DNA of 64,000 bases from Atopobium deltae (GTDB lineage: Bacteria > Actinomycetota > Coriobacteriia > Coriobacteriales > Atopobiaceae): contig NZ_KQ959507.1 in the NCBI RefSeq assembly GCF_001552785.1, positions 124,001 to 188,000 of the forward strand, written 5' to 3'. Positions 46,698 through 54,312 of the stretch are shown in pieces (position 1 is the stretch's first letter; each line of letters opens with the position of its first letter). The translations under genes were made by a program, and so were the position numbers. The notes under the pieces are model-generated. The model ran no database searches. It had not been told where the DNA came from and saw nothing but the letters and a program-made list of their open reading frames with translations.

Positions 46698-46773
46698 TGG
46701 CAGCCCGTACCAGATTCGAACTGGTGATCTCCGCCTTGAGAGGGCGGCGTCCTAACCGCTAGACGAACGGGCC
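46698..46773 (-). tRNA. tRNA-Glu (anticodon CTC)
   Basis: The cloverleaf folds: acceptor GGCCCGT/ACGGGCT, D-arm with AGCGGTTAGGAC, anticodon stem CCGCC/GGCGG with loop CTCTCAA (anticodon CTC, reads GAG), T-arm with GTTCGAATC. The 3' CCA is encoded. 76 nt. Transcribed after tRNA-Gln. The CTC species reads GAG, the codon used in the abundant Glu-Lys motif copies. Confidence 0.95.
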
Positions 46774-46795
46774 ATACTATGTAAGGTAGGACTTG

Positions 46796-46869
46796 TGGCT
46801 GGGACGGAGGGAGTCGAACCCCCACTGACGGAACCAGAATCCGTTGTCCTACCATTAGACGACGTCCCA
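46796..46869 (-). tRNA. tRNA-Gln (anticodon CTG)
   Basis: Cloverleaf with acceptor TGGGACG/CGTCCCA, anticodon stem ACGGA/TCCGT with loop TTCTGGT (anticodon CTG, reads CAG), and T-arm GGTTCGACTCC. CCA is encoded. 74 nt, 22 bases before tRNA-Glu. Confidence 0.95.
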
Positions 46870-47062
46870 ACGGATACGTCCTACACACCTGCGCGAGTAG
46901 ATGCGCAAACAGACCTACACGCTCAAACGCAAGAATGTACTTTACGTTATTCTTATCGCAAGCGCAAGGGCTAAATTAAAAAATCTCGTCGGCTTTTCAC
47001 TTATGCACAAATCACCTACAACTCCTGGCGAGAAGACCGTCCGCGCGCTGGTGGCGCGCAAA

Positions 47063-48637
47063 TCAGTTCCACTCCTCCACCGTTTTTCTCGACAGCCACG
47101 CAAGCTGCGCTTCGACGGTATTCTCGAGACGCCCATAAACCACCTCGCGCAAAATATCTTCGAGCTGCGCGGCAACCCACGGACCAGGGGTATCGTCAAA
47201 GAGCCTGATAATATCGCGACCGCTCACAACCAAATCCTTGATGCGGTAGACGATCGTACCGTCCTGCAGAAGACGACGCAACACCGCCTCGATCTTATCG
47301 ATCTCCAGTGCGTAAGCGCGGTAAGGCTTGGCTTTGCCCAGTGCATCGGAGCGCTTCAAAATGAAGGATTCAAACGCAAGGGGCAGCGCCATGTCGGGAC
47401 AATATTTGTCGAGGTCGGCCATGAAGCGCAGGACCGAATGGCGGGTGGGCTTGACGGGACGATCGTGAAAGCGCACGAGGTCAACGCAGCTATCTACGAG
47501 CGACTTGGGCAGGGCCAATCGGCGCAAAATGGTTTTGACCATCTTAGCACCCGCCTCGGGATGGCCGTAAAAATGACCACGACCGTCAGCATCGTAGATG
47601 GCGCAGCGCGGCTTGGCGATGTCATGAAACATCGATGCCCAACGCAGGCGCTCCGACGCCAGCCCGCCCGAAAACGATTCCGCTGCAGTTGCAACCTGAA
47701 TGGCGTGATTGTAGAGGTCGTAGCAATGATACGGCGTGTGCTGATCAAAGTTGACCATCTCGCCTATTTCGGGAATAGCTGCGACCATAACCTCTTGCTG
47801 GGTGGCAAGCGCCCAGGGCATGCGACCTGCGGCAATAATGCCCCGAAGCTCGGTGCCGATGCGCTCTTGTGCGATGCGCGACAGTTGTGGTGCACAGGAG
47901 CGAACTGCCCGCTGGGTAGTCTTCTCGATAGCAAAATCAAAGCGCGCTGCAAAACGAAGGGCTCGCAAAACGCGCAGGGCATCCTCGCTTAAGCGCTGGT
48001 AGGGATCGCCCACCGCGCGAATGCAGCTAGCGAGAAGATCGGCGTGGCCGTCATAGGGATCGTACAGGCCGCGCCGCGGATGATACGCCATCGCATTGAT
48101 CGTGAAGTCTCGACGCGACAAATCCTGCGTGATGGAATCGACGAAGCGCACTTCATCGGGGTGGCGCGCGTCCGAATAGCCAGACTCCACGCGGTAGGTG
48201 GTGATTTCGACAGGCTTGCGTGCGGCAGGTGTATTGCGACCGCTGGGTTTATTGCGACCATCAGGTGTATTGTGAGCATCGGATTCATTGCGACCGTCAG
48301 GTTCACAGTCGCACACGGCGGTAATGGTACCGTGCTTCGTACCCGTAAGGTGCACCTCGATGTCAGCGTCACGCAGGATCTGCGCAGTAGCTTGCCACGG
48401 TGCATTGCTGCAGATGTCAACATCATGGGACGGATTGCCGAGAAGAGCATCGCGCACCCAGCCTCCCACAACCCAGGCTTCATAGCCAGCGTCTTCGATC
48501 AGCTGCAAGATATACAGCGCATATGAGGGCAACACAAAGAAGTTTTCGCTACTGGCGGTGGTGCACGGCGTTACGCTGGGTTTATCGGTGGGGTGCTTGG
48601 CGGGGTTGTCAGCACGTGCGGTCTTCTCGTCAGACAT
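47063..48637 (-). CDS. cca: CCA-adding tRNA nucleotidyltransferase / polyA polymerase family
   Basis: The head domain (about 55-210) has VGGWVRDALLGNPSHDVDIC, the nucleotidyltransferase GG and DxD motifs. An RNA-binding region and an HD domain follow, with HAIQVATAAE and the metal pair in MFHDIAKPRC. The start at 48637 (MSDEKTARADNP) has a modest AGGG; a TTG-started frame reaches 48751 but looks non-family. 524 aa. An Asn/Arg/Asp/Gly repeat-like insert (PDGRNESD, PDGRNKPSGRN, about 125-155) interrupts the head domain. The tRNA genes next door already encode CCA, so it may serve repair or other tRNAs. Confidence 0.93.
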   Translation of the reverse strand: MSDEKTARADNPAKHPTDKPSVTPCTTASSENFFVLPSYALYILQLIEDAGYEAWVVGGWVRDALLGNPSHDVDICSNAPWQATAQILRDADIEVHLTGTKHGTITAVCDCEPDGRNESDAHNTPDGRNKPSGRNTPAARKPVEITTYRVESGYSDARHPDEVRFVDSITQDLSRRDFTINAMAYHPRRGLYDPYDGHADLLASCIRAVGDPYQRLSEDALRVLRALRFAARFDFAIEKTTQRAVRSCAPQLSRIAQERIGTELRGIIAAGRMPWALATQQEVMVAAIPEIGEMVNFDQHTPYHCYDLYNHAIQVATAAESFSGGLASERLRWASMFHDIAKPRCAIYDADGRGHFYGHPEAGAKMVKTILRRLALPKSLVDSCVDLVRFHDRPVKPTRHSVLRFMADLDKYCPDMALPLAFESFILKRSDALGKAKPYRAYALEIDKIEAVLRRLLQDGTIVYRIKDLVVSGRDIIRLFDDTPGPWVAAQLEDILREVVYGRLENTVEAQLAWLSRKTVEEWN

Positions 48638-48839
48638 CGTCCCTACTTTCTGCTGATGTGTCCCGTATGTGGGCGGGACGTGTGTGTCCTTGGCTGCAGG
48701 ACGCCTGTGCGGGAGCTTCAACAGGAGTTTCTCTTCAAGATTTTTCTTCAAGATATGTACTTAGTATAGCTTGATACTAAAAGCATGTTAACAATTCAGA
48801 TTTTCGCAGGGGTGCATGCTATGCTTTTATACAGCTCAT

Positions 48840-48901
48840 TAACGTGGCTGGACGCTTGGTGGCGCACGCAAACCTAACCGCGCACGGTAACGTGGCTGGA
48901 C
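48840..48901. repeat. 14-bp direct repeat upstream of the pepC pair
   Basis: TAACGTGGCTGGAC occurs at 48840 and 48888, 48 bases apart, each followed by a GGCGCACG element (at about 48860 and 48909). In the 367-base region between cca and the first peptidase, which is otherwise featureless; it may hold a duplicated regulatory site or a decayed tandem duplication. Confidence 0.6.
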
Positions 48902-49004
48902 ACCTAACGGCGCACGTGAAGTGCTTACGCCGATACGCTGACGTCGCATCCGCCCGCGCGTGAGCTCGTAACAAAACCCTACGCACTAGAATGAGGAGAC
49001 CCCC

Positions 49005-50366
49005 ATGCATGAAGCTTTATCAGTAACGTTTAATGATATTGCTGCCGCTCACGAGGATTTTATCGCCGAGCGTGCCAACATTGTTGCTAAAAATGCCGTA
49101 ACTTCAAAGGGCGTGCGCGCTGTGGCTCGCGTTCCCGAAGCCATCGCCAATAACGCCATGATCTTTGACATCGAGGTCAAGCAGGGTGAACGCACCGACC
49201 AAAAGCGAAGTGGTCGTTGCTGGATGTTTGCGTCGCTCAACACCTTCCGCATTCGCATCATGCAAAACTTCAACTTGAAGACCTTTGAGCTTTCGCAGGC
49301 CTACCCGCTGTTCTTCGATAAGCTCGAGAAATGCAACTGGTTCTTGCAGAATATCATCGACACCACCGACGAGCCTTTGAATGGTCGTTTGGTGAGCTAT
49401 TTGCTGACCGACCCCATGTGCGATGGCGGACAGTGGGACATGTTTAAGAGCCTCGTCAAAAAGTACGGTGTGTGCCCCAAAGAGGCCATGCCCGAGACGG
49501 CAAACTCTTCGTGCACCAACGACCTGGACACTTATCTGACCCGTTATTTGCGCGGGGCTGCAAAGCGCCTGCGCGAGACGAAGGCCGCTGGTGCTTCCGA
49601 CGACGATCTTCTGAGCATGAAAAAAGAAATGATGAGCGAGATTTATCGTCTGCTTGTCATCACCTTGGGCGAGCCCCCCGCGAACTTTGAGGTTCGCCTG
49701 CGCGATAAGGACGACAAGCTGGTCCTTTCGGGCAACTTTACGCCACAGGAATTTTTCGAGAAGACCGTCAAGATGAATCTGGACGATTACGTCTCGCTGA
49801 TCTCGGCGCCGACGGCCGATAAGCCCTTTAACAAGGTCTTTACCGTGTCGCGCCTGGGCAACGTCTACGAGTATGGCCAAGTACGCTACCTTAACCTTGA
49901 ACCCGCCGAGCTCAAGCGCGTGGCTATTGCACAGCTCAAGGACAACCTGCCCGTCTGGTTTGGTTGCGACGTTGACCAGTCGTATCTGCGCAATGAGGGC
50001 ATCATGGATACCGCCGCGCTCGACATCGACGGCCTGTTTGGCTTCCCCATTATGGGTGCACTCAACAAAGCCGAGCGCCTGGACTACGGCGAGTCGCTCA
50101 TGACCCACGCTATGGTGCTGGAAGGCGTTCGCTTTGATGCCGACGGCAAGCCCGCTATGTGGAAGGTCGAGAATAGCTGGGGTAAGGATCACGCACGCGA
50201 GGGCTTTAATACCCTGTCGGATCCCTGGTTTGACGAGTATGTCTACCAGGTCGTTGTCGACAAGAAGTATTTGACTGACGCGCAACGTGATGCATACGAG
50301 AACCTCGAGGCCATTGAGCTTGCTCCGTGGGATCCCATGGGTTCGCTCGCACGCGTCAAGGCGTAA
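49005..50366 (+). CDS. pepC: Aminopeptidase C (bleomycin hydrolase family), copy 1
   Basis: Cytosolic papain-fold cysteine aminopeptidase, normally a hexamer. The catalytic triad is visible: Cys in KRSGRCWMFASLN near 67, His in SLMTHAMVLEG near 368, Asn in KVENSWGKDH near 388. 453 aa, typical. The start ATG at 49005 is preceded by GAGGAGACCC. Twenty-five bases before a diverged paralogue, so probably one operon for peptide use. Confidence 0.95.
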   Translation: MHEALSVTFNDIAAAHEDFIAERANIVAKNAVTSKGVRAVARVPEAIANNAMIFDIEVKQGERTDQKRSGRCWMFASLNTFRIRIMQNFNLKTFELSQAYPLFFDKLEKCNWFLQNIIDTTDEPLNGRLVSYLLTDPMCDGGQWDMFKSLVKKYGVCPKEAMPETANSSCTNDLDTYLTRYLRGAAKRLRETKAAGASDDDLLSMKKEMMSEIYRLLVITLGEPPANFEVRLRDKDDKLVLSGNFTPQEFFEKTVKMNLDDYVSLISAPTADKPFNKVFTVSRLGNVYEYGQVRYLNLEPAELKRVAIAQLKDNLPVWFGCDVDQSYLRNEGIMDTAALDIDGLFGFPIMGALNKAERLDYGESLMTHAMVLEGVRFDADGKPAMWKVENSWGKDHAREGFNTLSDPWFDEYVYQVVVDKKYLTDAQRDAYENLEAIELAPWDPMGSLARVKA

Positions 50367-50391
50367 CGTTTAACCGGAAGGATCTATCACC

Positions 50392-51897
50392 ATGAGTAAT
50401 GCCACCACTGTTGATGCTACGTGGGCGCATCAGCAAGCCGCGAACTTCTCGGCAGACCGCGCAAATCGCGTTGCCCGCAACGCCGTCACCTCGATGGACG
50501 TTATGCCCGCCGCACGCGATTACAACCACATGCGCACGTACCACGAGACGTATTCAGTCGAGCTGCCTCACACGGGCGACATCACCAACCAGCGCCATAG
50601 TGGCCGCTGCTGGATGTTTTCGGCCTTTAACGTCGCGCGCGCTGCGACCATCAAGCTGCTCGACGTCGAGACCTTTGAGTTTTCGCAGGCATACGGCATG
50701 TTTTACGACAAGCTCGAAAAGGCCAACGCGTTTTTGGAGAATATTATTCGCCTGGCTGATAAGCCCCTCGATGACCGCGAGCTCATGAGCGTCCTTTCGG
50801 ACGGTATGGGTGATGGCGGCTACTGGGTATTTGCCATGAACCTTATTGCCAAGTGGGGCCTCGTTCCCAAGGACGTTATGCCTGAGACCGCCTGCTCCAA
50901 GGCGTCCGAGCAGATGGATGCCCAGCTTGAGCGTTTGCTTCGCCGTGACGCAGCCATTCTGCGCAAGGCGGCTGCGGCAGGTGCTGGTGTGGAGGAGCTG
51001 CAGGCCAAAAAGCAGGAGCTGCTGTCTGACGTGTACAAGATGCTCTGCATTTGTTTGGGCGAGCCGCCCGCGCATTTTGATTTTGAAGTGCATGTCGGTA
51101 AAAAATGCAAGGTAGACGCCTCGAAGCTCGAGGAGGTCCTGCCTAAGGATAAGAAGGACGAGAAGACCGTCGGCGCGAAGGCTGACTCCGCCGACGACGA
51201 CGCCAAAGACGATGCCACCTCCAAAGTCGACGACGTCAAACGCATCTTGCGCGACCCTCACATCACCCCGCAAGAATTTGCCCAGCGCTACGTTCCTTTT
51301 GATCCGCATGATTATGCCGAGATCGTCTTCATGCCCAGCAGCACAGCAAAGATGAACACGGTATACCACGTTCGCAGCATCGACAGCGTCGAGGGCGGCA
51401 TGAAGAATCGCTTCCTCAACGTGAACCAGACTGTCCTCGAGCAGGCAGCGATTGCCCAGCTCAAAGCAGGTGAGCCCGTCAGCATGGCTTGTGATGTTAT
51501 GCAGGAGTTCCCACGCTGCATCAAGGACTTCAACAATGTGCTTGCCCTTGATGGCCTAGATCTGAACGGCCTGTTTGGTATGGATCTGCGCATGGAGCGC
51601 ACCGATATGCTCGACATGGGCGAAACCTGCCTAACTCACGCAATGACCTTCCAGGGCGTTGAGCTCGATAAGAACGGCGAGCCTGTTGCATGGCGTGTCG
51701 AGAATAGCTGGGGTAAAGACTGCGGTAAGGATGGTTATTTATATATGACGGCCGACTGGTTCCGCACCTACGGCGGCGAGGTTATCGTCCGTCGCGAGTT
51801 CTTGCCTGATGAGATTCGCGATTTGTGGAATAACGCCGAGGCTGTTGACGCAGATCCTTGGAGCAACATTGCTCGGGGCTTAGGCGCTTGCAAGTAG
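50392..51897 (+). CDS. Aminopeptidase C (bleomycin hydrolase family), copy 2
   Basis: Paralogue of the preceding gene with the same catalytic sites: RHSGRCWMFSAFN, CLTHAMTFQG and RVENSWGKDCG. 501 aa; the extra length is a Lys/Asp-rich insert (about 245-285, LPKDKKDEKTVGAKADSADD) that contains a CGAGAAG copy. Only moderately similar to copy 1, so the duplication is old. Followed by a good terminator. Confidence 0.93.
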   Translation: MSNATTVDATWAHQQAANFSADRANRVARNAVTSMDVMPAARDYNHMRTYHETYSVELPHTGDITNQRHSGRCWMFSAFNVARAATIKLLDVETFEFSQAYGMFYDKLEKANAFLENIIRLADKPLDDRELMSVLSDGMGDGGYWVFAMNLIAKWGLVPKDVMPETACSKASEQMDAQLERLLRRDAAILRKAAAAGAGVEELQAKKQELLSDVYKMLCICLGEPPAHFDFEVHVGKKCKVDASKLEEVLPKDKKDEKTVGAKADSADDDAKDDATSKVDDVKRILRDPHITPQEFAQRYVPFDPHDYAEIVFMPSSTAKMNTVYHVRSIDSVEGGMKNRFLNVNQTVLEQAAIAQLKAGEPVSMACDVMQEFPRCIKDFNNVLALDGLDLNGLFGMDLRMERTDMLDMGETCLTHAMTFQGVELDKNGEPVAWRVENSWGKDCGKDGYLYMTADWFRTYGGEVIVRREFLPDEIRDLWNNAEAVDADPWSNIARGLGACK

Positions 51898-51967
51898 CGT
51901 ACGCTTAGGCGCAGCACACGACATTAGCGAGTAAGTAACACTCGCCTACAAACGCCTTTTAATTATG

Positions 51968-52009
51968 AAACGTGCATCAATCAAATGGTTGGTGCACGTT
52001 TTTATTTTT
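51968..52009 (+). terminator. Rho-independent terminator after the pepC pair
   Basis: AAACGTGCATCAA pairs with TTGGTGCACGTTT around an eight-base loop and runs into TTTTATTTTT. Confidence 0.85.
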
Positions 52010-52164
52010 CCCGAAATTATCAGAATATATTAAGTAATTGTAGTTTATTTACCATATGCTTGTATGCGCAGTTTAAAGGTATAGAGTCGTCTATAGATCG
52101 CGTCTACAACGTTTCACGGCGCCTGCGCATAACAACATGTAGCGCCCAGTAAAAGGAGTAAGCC

Positions 52165-52695
52165 ATGCGTGTACTGGTAGTTATCGATATGCAAAATGAC
52201 TTTGTCGATGGTGCGTTGGGAACAAAAGAAGCCGAGGCCATCGTGCAACCCGTTACCGAACGTGTCAAACAGGCGTTGCAAAACGACGAACTTCTCATCT
52301 TCACCCGCGACACGCACACCGAGCGCTACCTCTCAACACAAGAGGGCAAGAATTTGCCCGTCAAGCACTGTATCGTAGGAACACATGGTCGCGAGCTTGT
52401 CGACGCCCTTCTCCCCTTTGCGCAGCAGGCGAAAATTTTTGATAAGCCTGCATTTGGCAGTCTGGCGCTCATGAGCTACCTCAAAGAGCTCGCCGCGACG
52501 CAAACGATTGAGCAGCTCACGATTATTGGTTTGTGCACCGACATTTGTGTCATCTCGAACGCATTTATTATTAAGGCGGGACTTCCAGAGGTGCCCATCG
52601 TGGTGGAAGAGAAGTGCTGCGCGGGGGTGACGCCCGAAAGTCACAAACGTGCACTCGAGACTATGAAAGTTTGCCAGGTACACATCAAGGCGTAG
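52165..52695 (+). CDS. Isochorismatase-family cysteine hydrolase, nicotinamidase-like
   Basis: 176 aa. Catalytic Asp in VVIDMQNDFVDGALG (Asp9), Lys in IFDKPAFGS near 94, Cys in IIGLCTDICVISNA near 130, preceded by the cis-peptide motif. DTH near 51 fits the nicotinamidase metal site (DxHxxxH variant; only part is seen). Nicotinamide deamidation is plausible but not certain. AAAGGAG precedes the ATG. Convergent with the yigZ-like gene. Confidence 0.85.
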   Translation: MRVLVVIDMQNDFVDGALGTKEAEAIVQPVTERVKQALQNDELLIFTRDTHTERYLSTQEGKNLPVKHCIVGTHGRELVDALLPFAQQAKIFDKPAFGSLALMSYLKELAATQTIEQLTIIGLCTDICVISNAFIIKAGLPEVPIVVEEKCCAGVTPESHKRALETMKVCQVHIKA

Positions 52696-52762
52696 TTGGC
52701 CGAGATGGCCATGCACTTGGCCGAGAAGTTCGGCGAGTAAGACCGCATTACATTAAAGCGCG

Positions 52763-53416
52763 CTACACCGACCGCGCCACGAAGACGGGGTCACTTACTT
52801 CGTAGGGCTTCTCGCCAGCAAAAAGATCCTCGAGAGTCTGTAAAAATGCAGCTTGTGTGCCCGCTTCAAACAAAAACGTCACCTCAACGTCGGCGGCGAA
52901 TTGGGCGTCAACTTGACTTGCACCAGCGTCCGTTGCCATACGTGCCACGCGTTCGTATAGCGCATACGAAACCTGACAGCGAACGTACACGCACAAGCCC
53001 ATTATCTGCAGATCTCCAGCCGTGCGAGCTGCTTCGCAAGCCCTTTGCGTCGCGGTAGTATACGCCCGAACAAGCCCTCCAGGACCGAGAAGCGTGCCTC
53101 CAAAATAGCGCGTTACCACACAACATACATCCTGCAAATCTTGGCCTTTGAGCACATCAAGCGTGGGAAAACCCGCCGTGCGCTGAGGCTCTCCATCATC
53201 GGAAGCCTTGCAAAAACCATCCGACAAACGATACGCATACACGTGATGCCGCGCGTCGTAGTGCTGCACGCGAACGCTGTCGATAAACGCTTGCGCCTGC
53301 TCGGGTGTAGTCACCTGCGTGAGCGCCGCAATAAAGCGGCTGCGCTTCTCGACATATTCTGCTGTATGGACGACCTCGGCTTTAAGCGTGGTATAGCTGT
53401 TTTTTCCTGACTGCAT
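52763..53416 (-). CDS. YigZ/IMPACT family protein (UPF0029)
   Basis: 217 aa, two-domain family. N-terminal half: KRSRFIAALTQV, HHVYAYRLSDG, ASDDGEPQRTAG and VTRYFGGTLLGPGGLVRAY are diagnostic; the C-terminal half is the DUF1949-like ferredoxin fold. The start at 53416 (MQSGKNSYTTL) has AAAAGGA upstream, unlike the longer frame to 53503. Cellular role not established; eukaryotic IMPACT regulates GCN2. Confidence 0.9.
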   Translation of the reverse strand: MQSGKNSYTTLKAEVVHTAEYVEKRSRFIAALTQVTTPEQAQAFIDSVRVQHYDARHHVYAYRLSDGFCKASDDGEPQRTAGFPTLDVLKGQDLQDVCCVVTRYFGGTLLGPGGLVRAYTTATQRACEAARTAGDLQIMGLCVYVRCQVSYALYERVARMATDAGASQVDAQFAADVEVTFLFEAGTQAAFLQTLEDLFAGEKPYEVSDPVFVARSV

Positions 53417-53564
53417 GCTTGTTCCTTTTGTGCGGGTGCAGGGCGCAGGGCATAAAGCGCCAAACAGGCGAACGGCGTGCTGCGTGGGGTCCAAAGCGCG
53501 CAAGCGCTAGTGCAATGTGCGGGAGTGTACGACGCAAAGCGCACAAGCGAGCGGCGCAATGTGC

Positions 53565-53570
53565 TACAAT
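53565..53570 (+). promoter_or_regulatory. Probable -10 box of rnpB
   Basis: TACAAT seven bases before the RNase P RNA 5' end; no good -35 is seen. Confidence 0.5.
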
Positions 53571-53577
53571 CTCTCAT

Positions 53578-53997
53578 GCGAAGTGAGCTCGACGATCGCG
53601 GATGCGTGCCTGTAGATAAGTATATATCTGCCGCAGCCATGCATATGAGGAAAGTCCGGGCTCCACAGGGCACGATGCTGGCTAACGACCAGGCGGAGAA
53701 ATCCGACGGAAAGCGCCGCAGAAAAGAAGACTCCCACTGCCTGCGCGACACGCACAACTTGTCTAGGACAGGTCAACGTGGCAAGCGGGTAAGAGAAAAG
53801 CTGAAACGGTAGTGTAAGAGACTACCAGCGTCGTAGCAATACGGCGGCTTGGCAAGCCCCATCTGGAGCAAACGCAAATAGGAGCGCGGCGAAGCTGCCC
53901 GCTGAGCGCTCGGGTTGCGCGCTAGAGCATCGTGGTAACACGGATGCGTAGATAAATGATCGTCCACGACAGAACCCGGCTTATAGGCTCACTTCGC
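53578..53997 (+). ncRNA. rnpB: RNase P RNA (type A)
   Basis: Catalytic RNA that trims tRNA 5' ends. The terminal helix forms from GCGAAGTGAGC (53578) and GCTCACTTCGC (to 53997). Conserved core blocks: GAGGAAAGTCCGGGCTCCAC with CAGGGCA following, GGTAAGAGAAAAGCTGA-like P-region sequence, and AGAACCCGGCTTATAGGC at the 3' end. About 420 nt. Followed by a palindromic terminator. Open frames across it are spurious. Confidence 0.95.
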
Positions 53998-54042
53998 ATT
54001 TTATAATATACATTTCACTGTTTATTGAGACCAACTTTTTTA

Positions 54043-54062
54043 GCTACAATTGTAGCCTTTTT
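54043..54062 (+). terminator. Terminator of rnpB
   Basis: GCTACAATTGTAGC, a perfect 14-base palindrome, followed by CTTTTT, 45 bases after the RNA 3' end. Confidence 0.75.
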
Positions 54063-54230
54063 CAGGCAAAATACAGTATTTTTAAGCTACTGTGGACACA
54101 CACGCTTATACATTTGCTGCAAGCGGACGGTCTTCTCGATAGACGAAAAAACAGCTCGTTTACCTGCTATTTTGTGCCACTTCCCACGGCTGTTAAGTTA
54201 TTTGAAAAATCCATTTTATTGAACCTAAAC

Positions 54231-54260
54231 TTAAAGCCAAAGCGGGTACTTTTTTATACA
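54231..54260 (+). promoter_or_regulatory. Probable promoter of the LPXTG protein gene
   Basis: TTAAAG (54231) and TATACA (54255) with an 18-base spacer, about 50 bases before the start codon. Confidence 0.45.
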
Positions 54261-54312
54261 ATGTATCCCTCATTCGCGTACAGACCGTCTAGATAAAGGA
54301 GAAACGCGTAAC

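Noticed and set aside
46619-46888. An 89 aa ORF on the minus strand
   Set aside because: It runs through both tRNA genes and their terminator.
53477-53812. A 111 aa plus-strand ORF and antisense ORFs in the same place
   Set aside because: They overlap the RNase P RNA, which has clear conserved structure.
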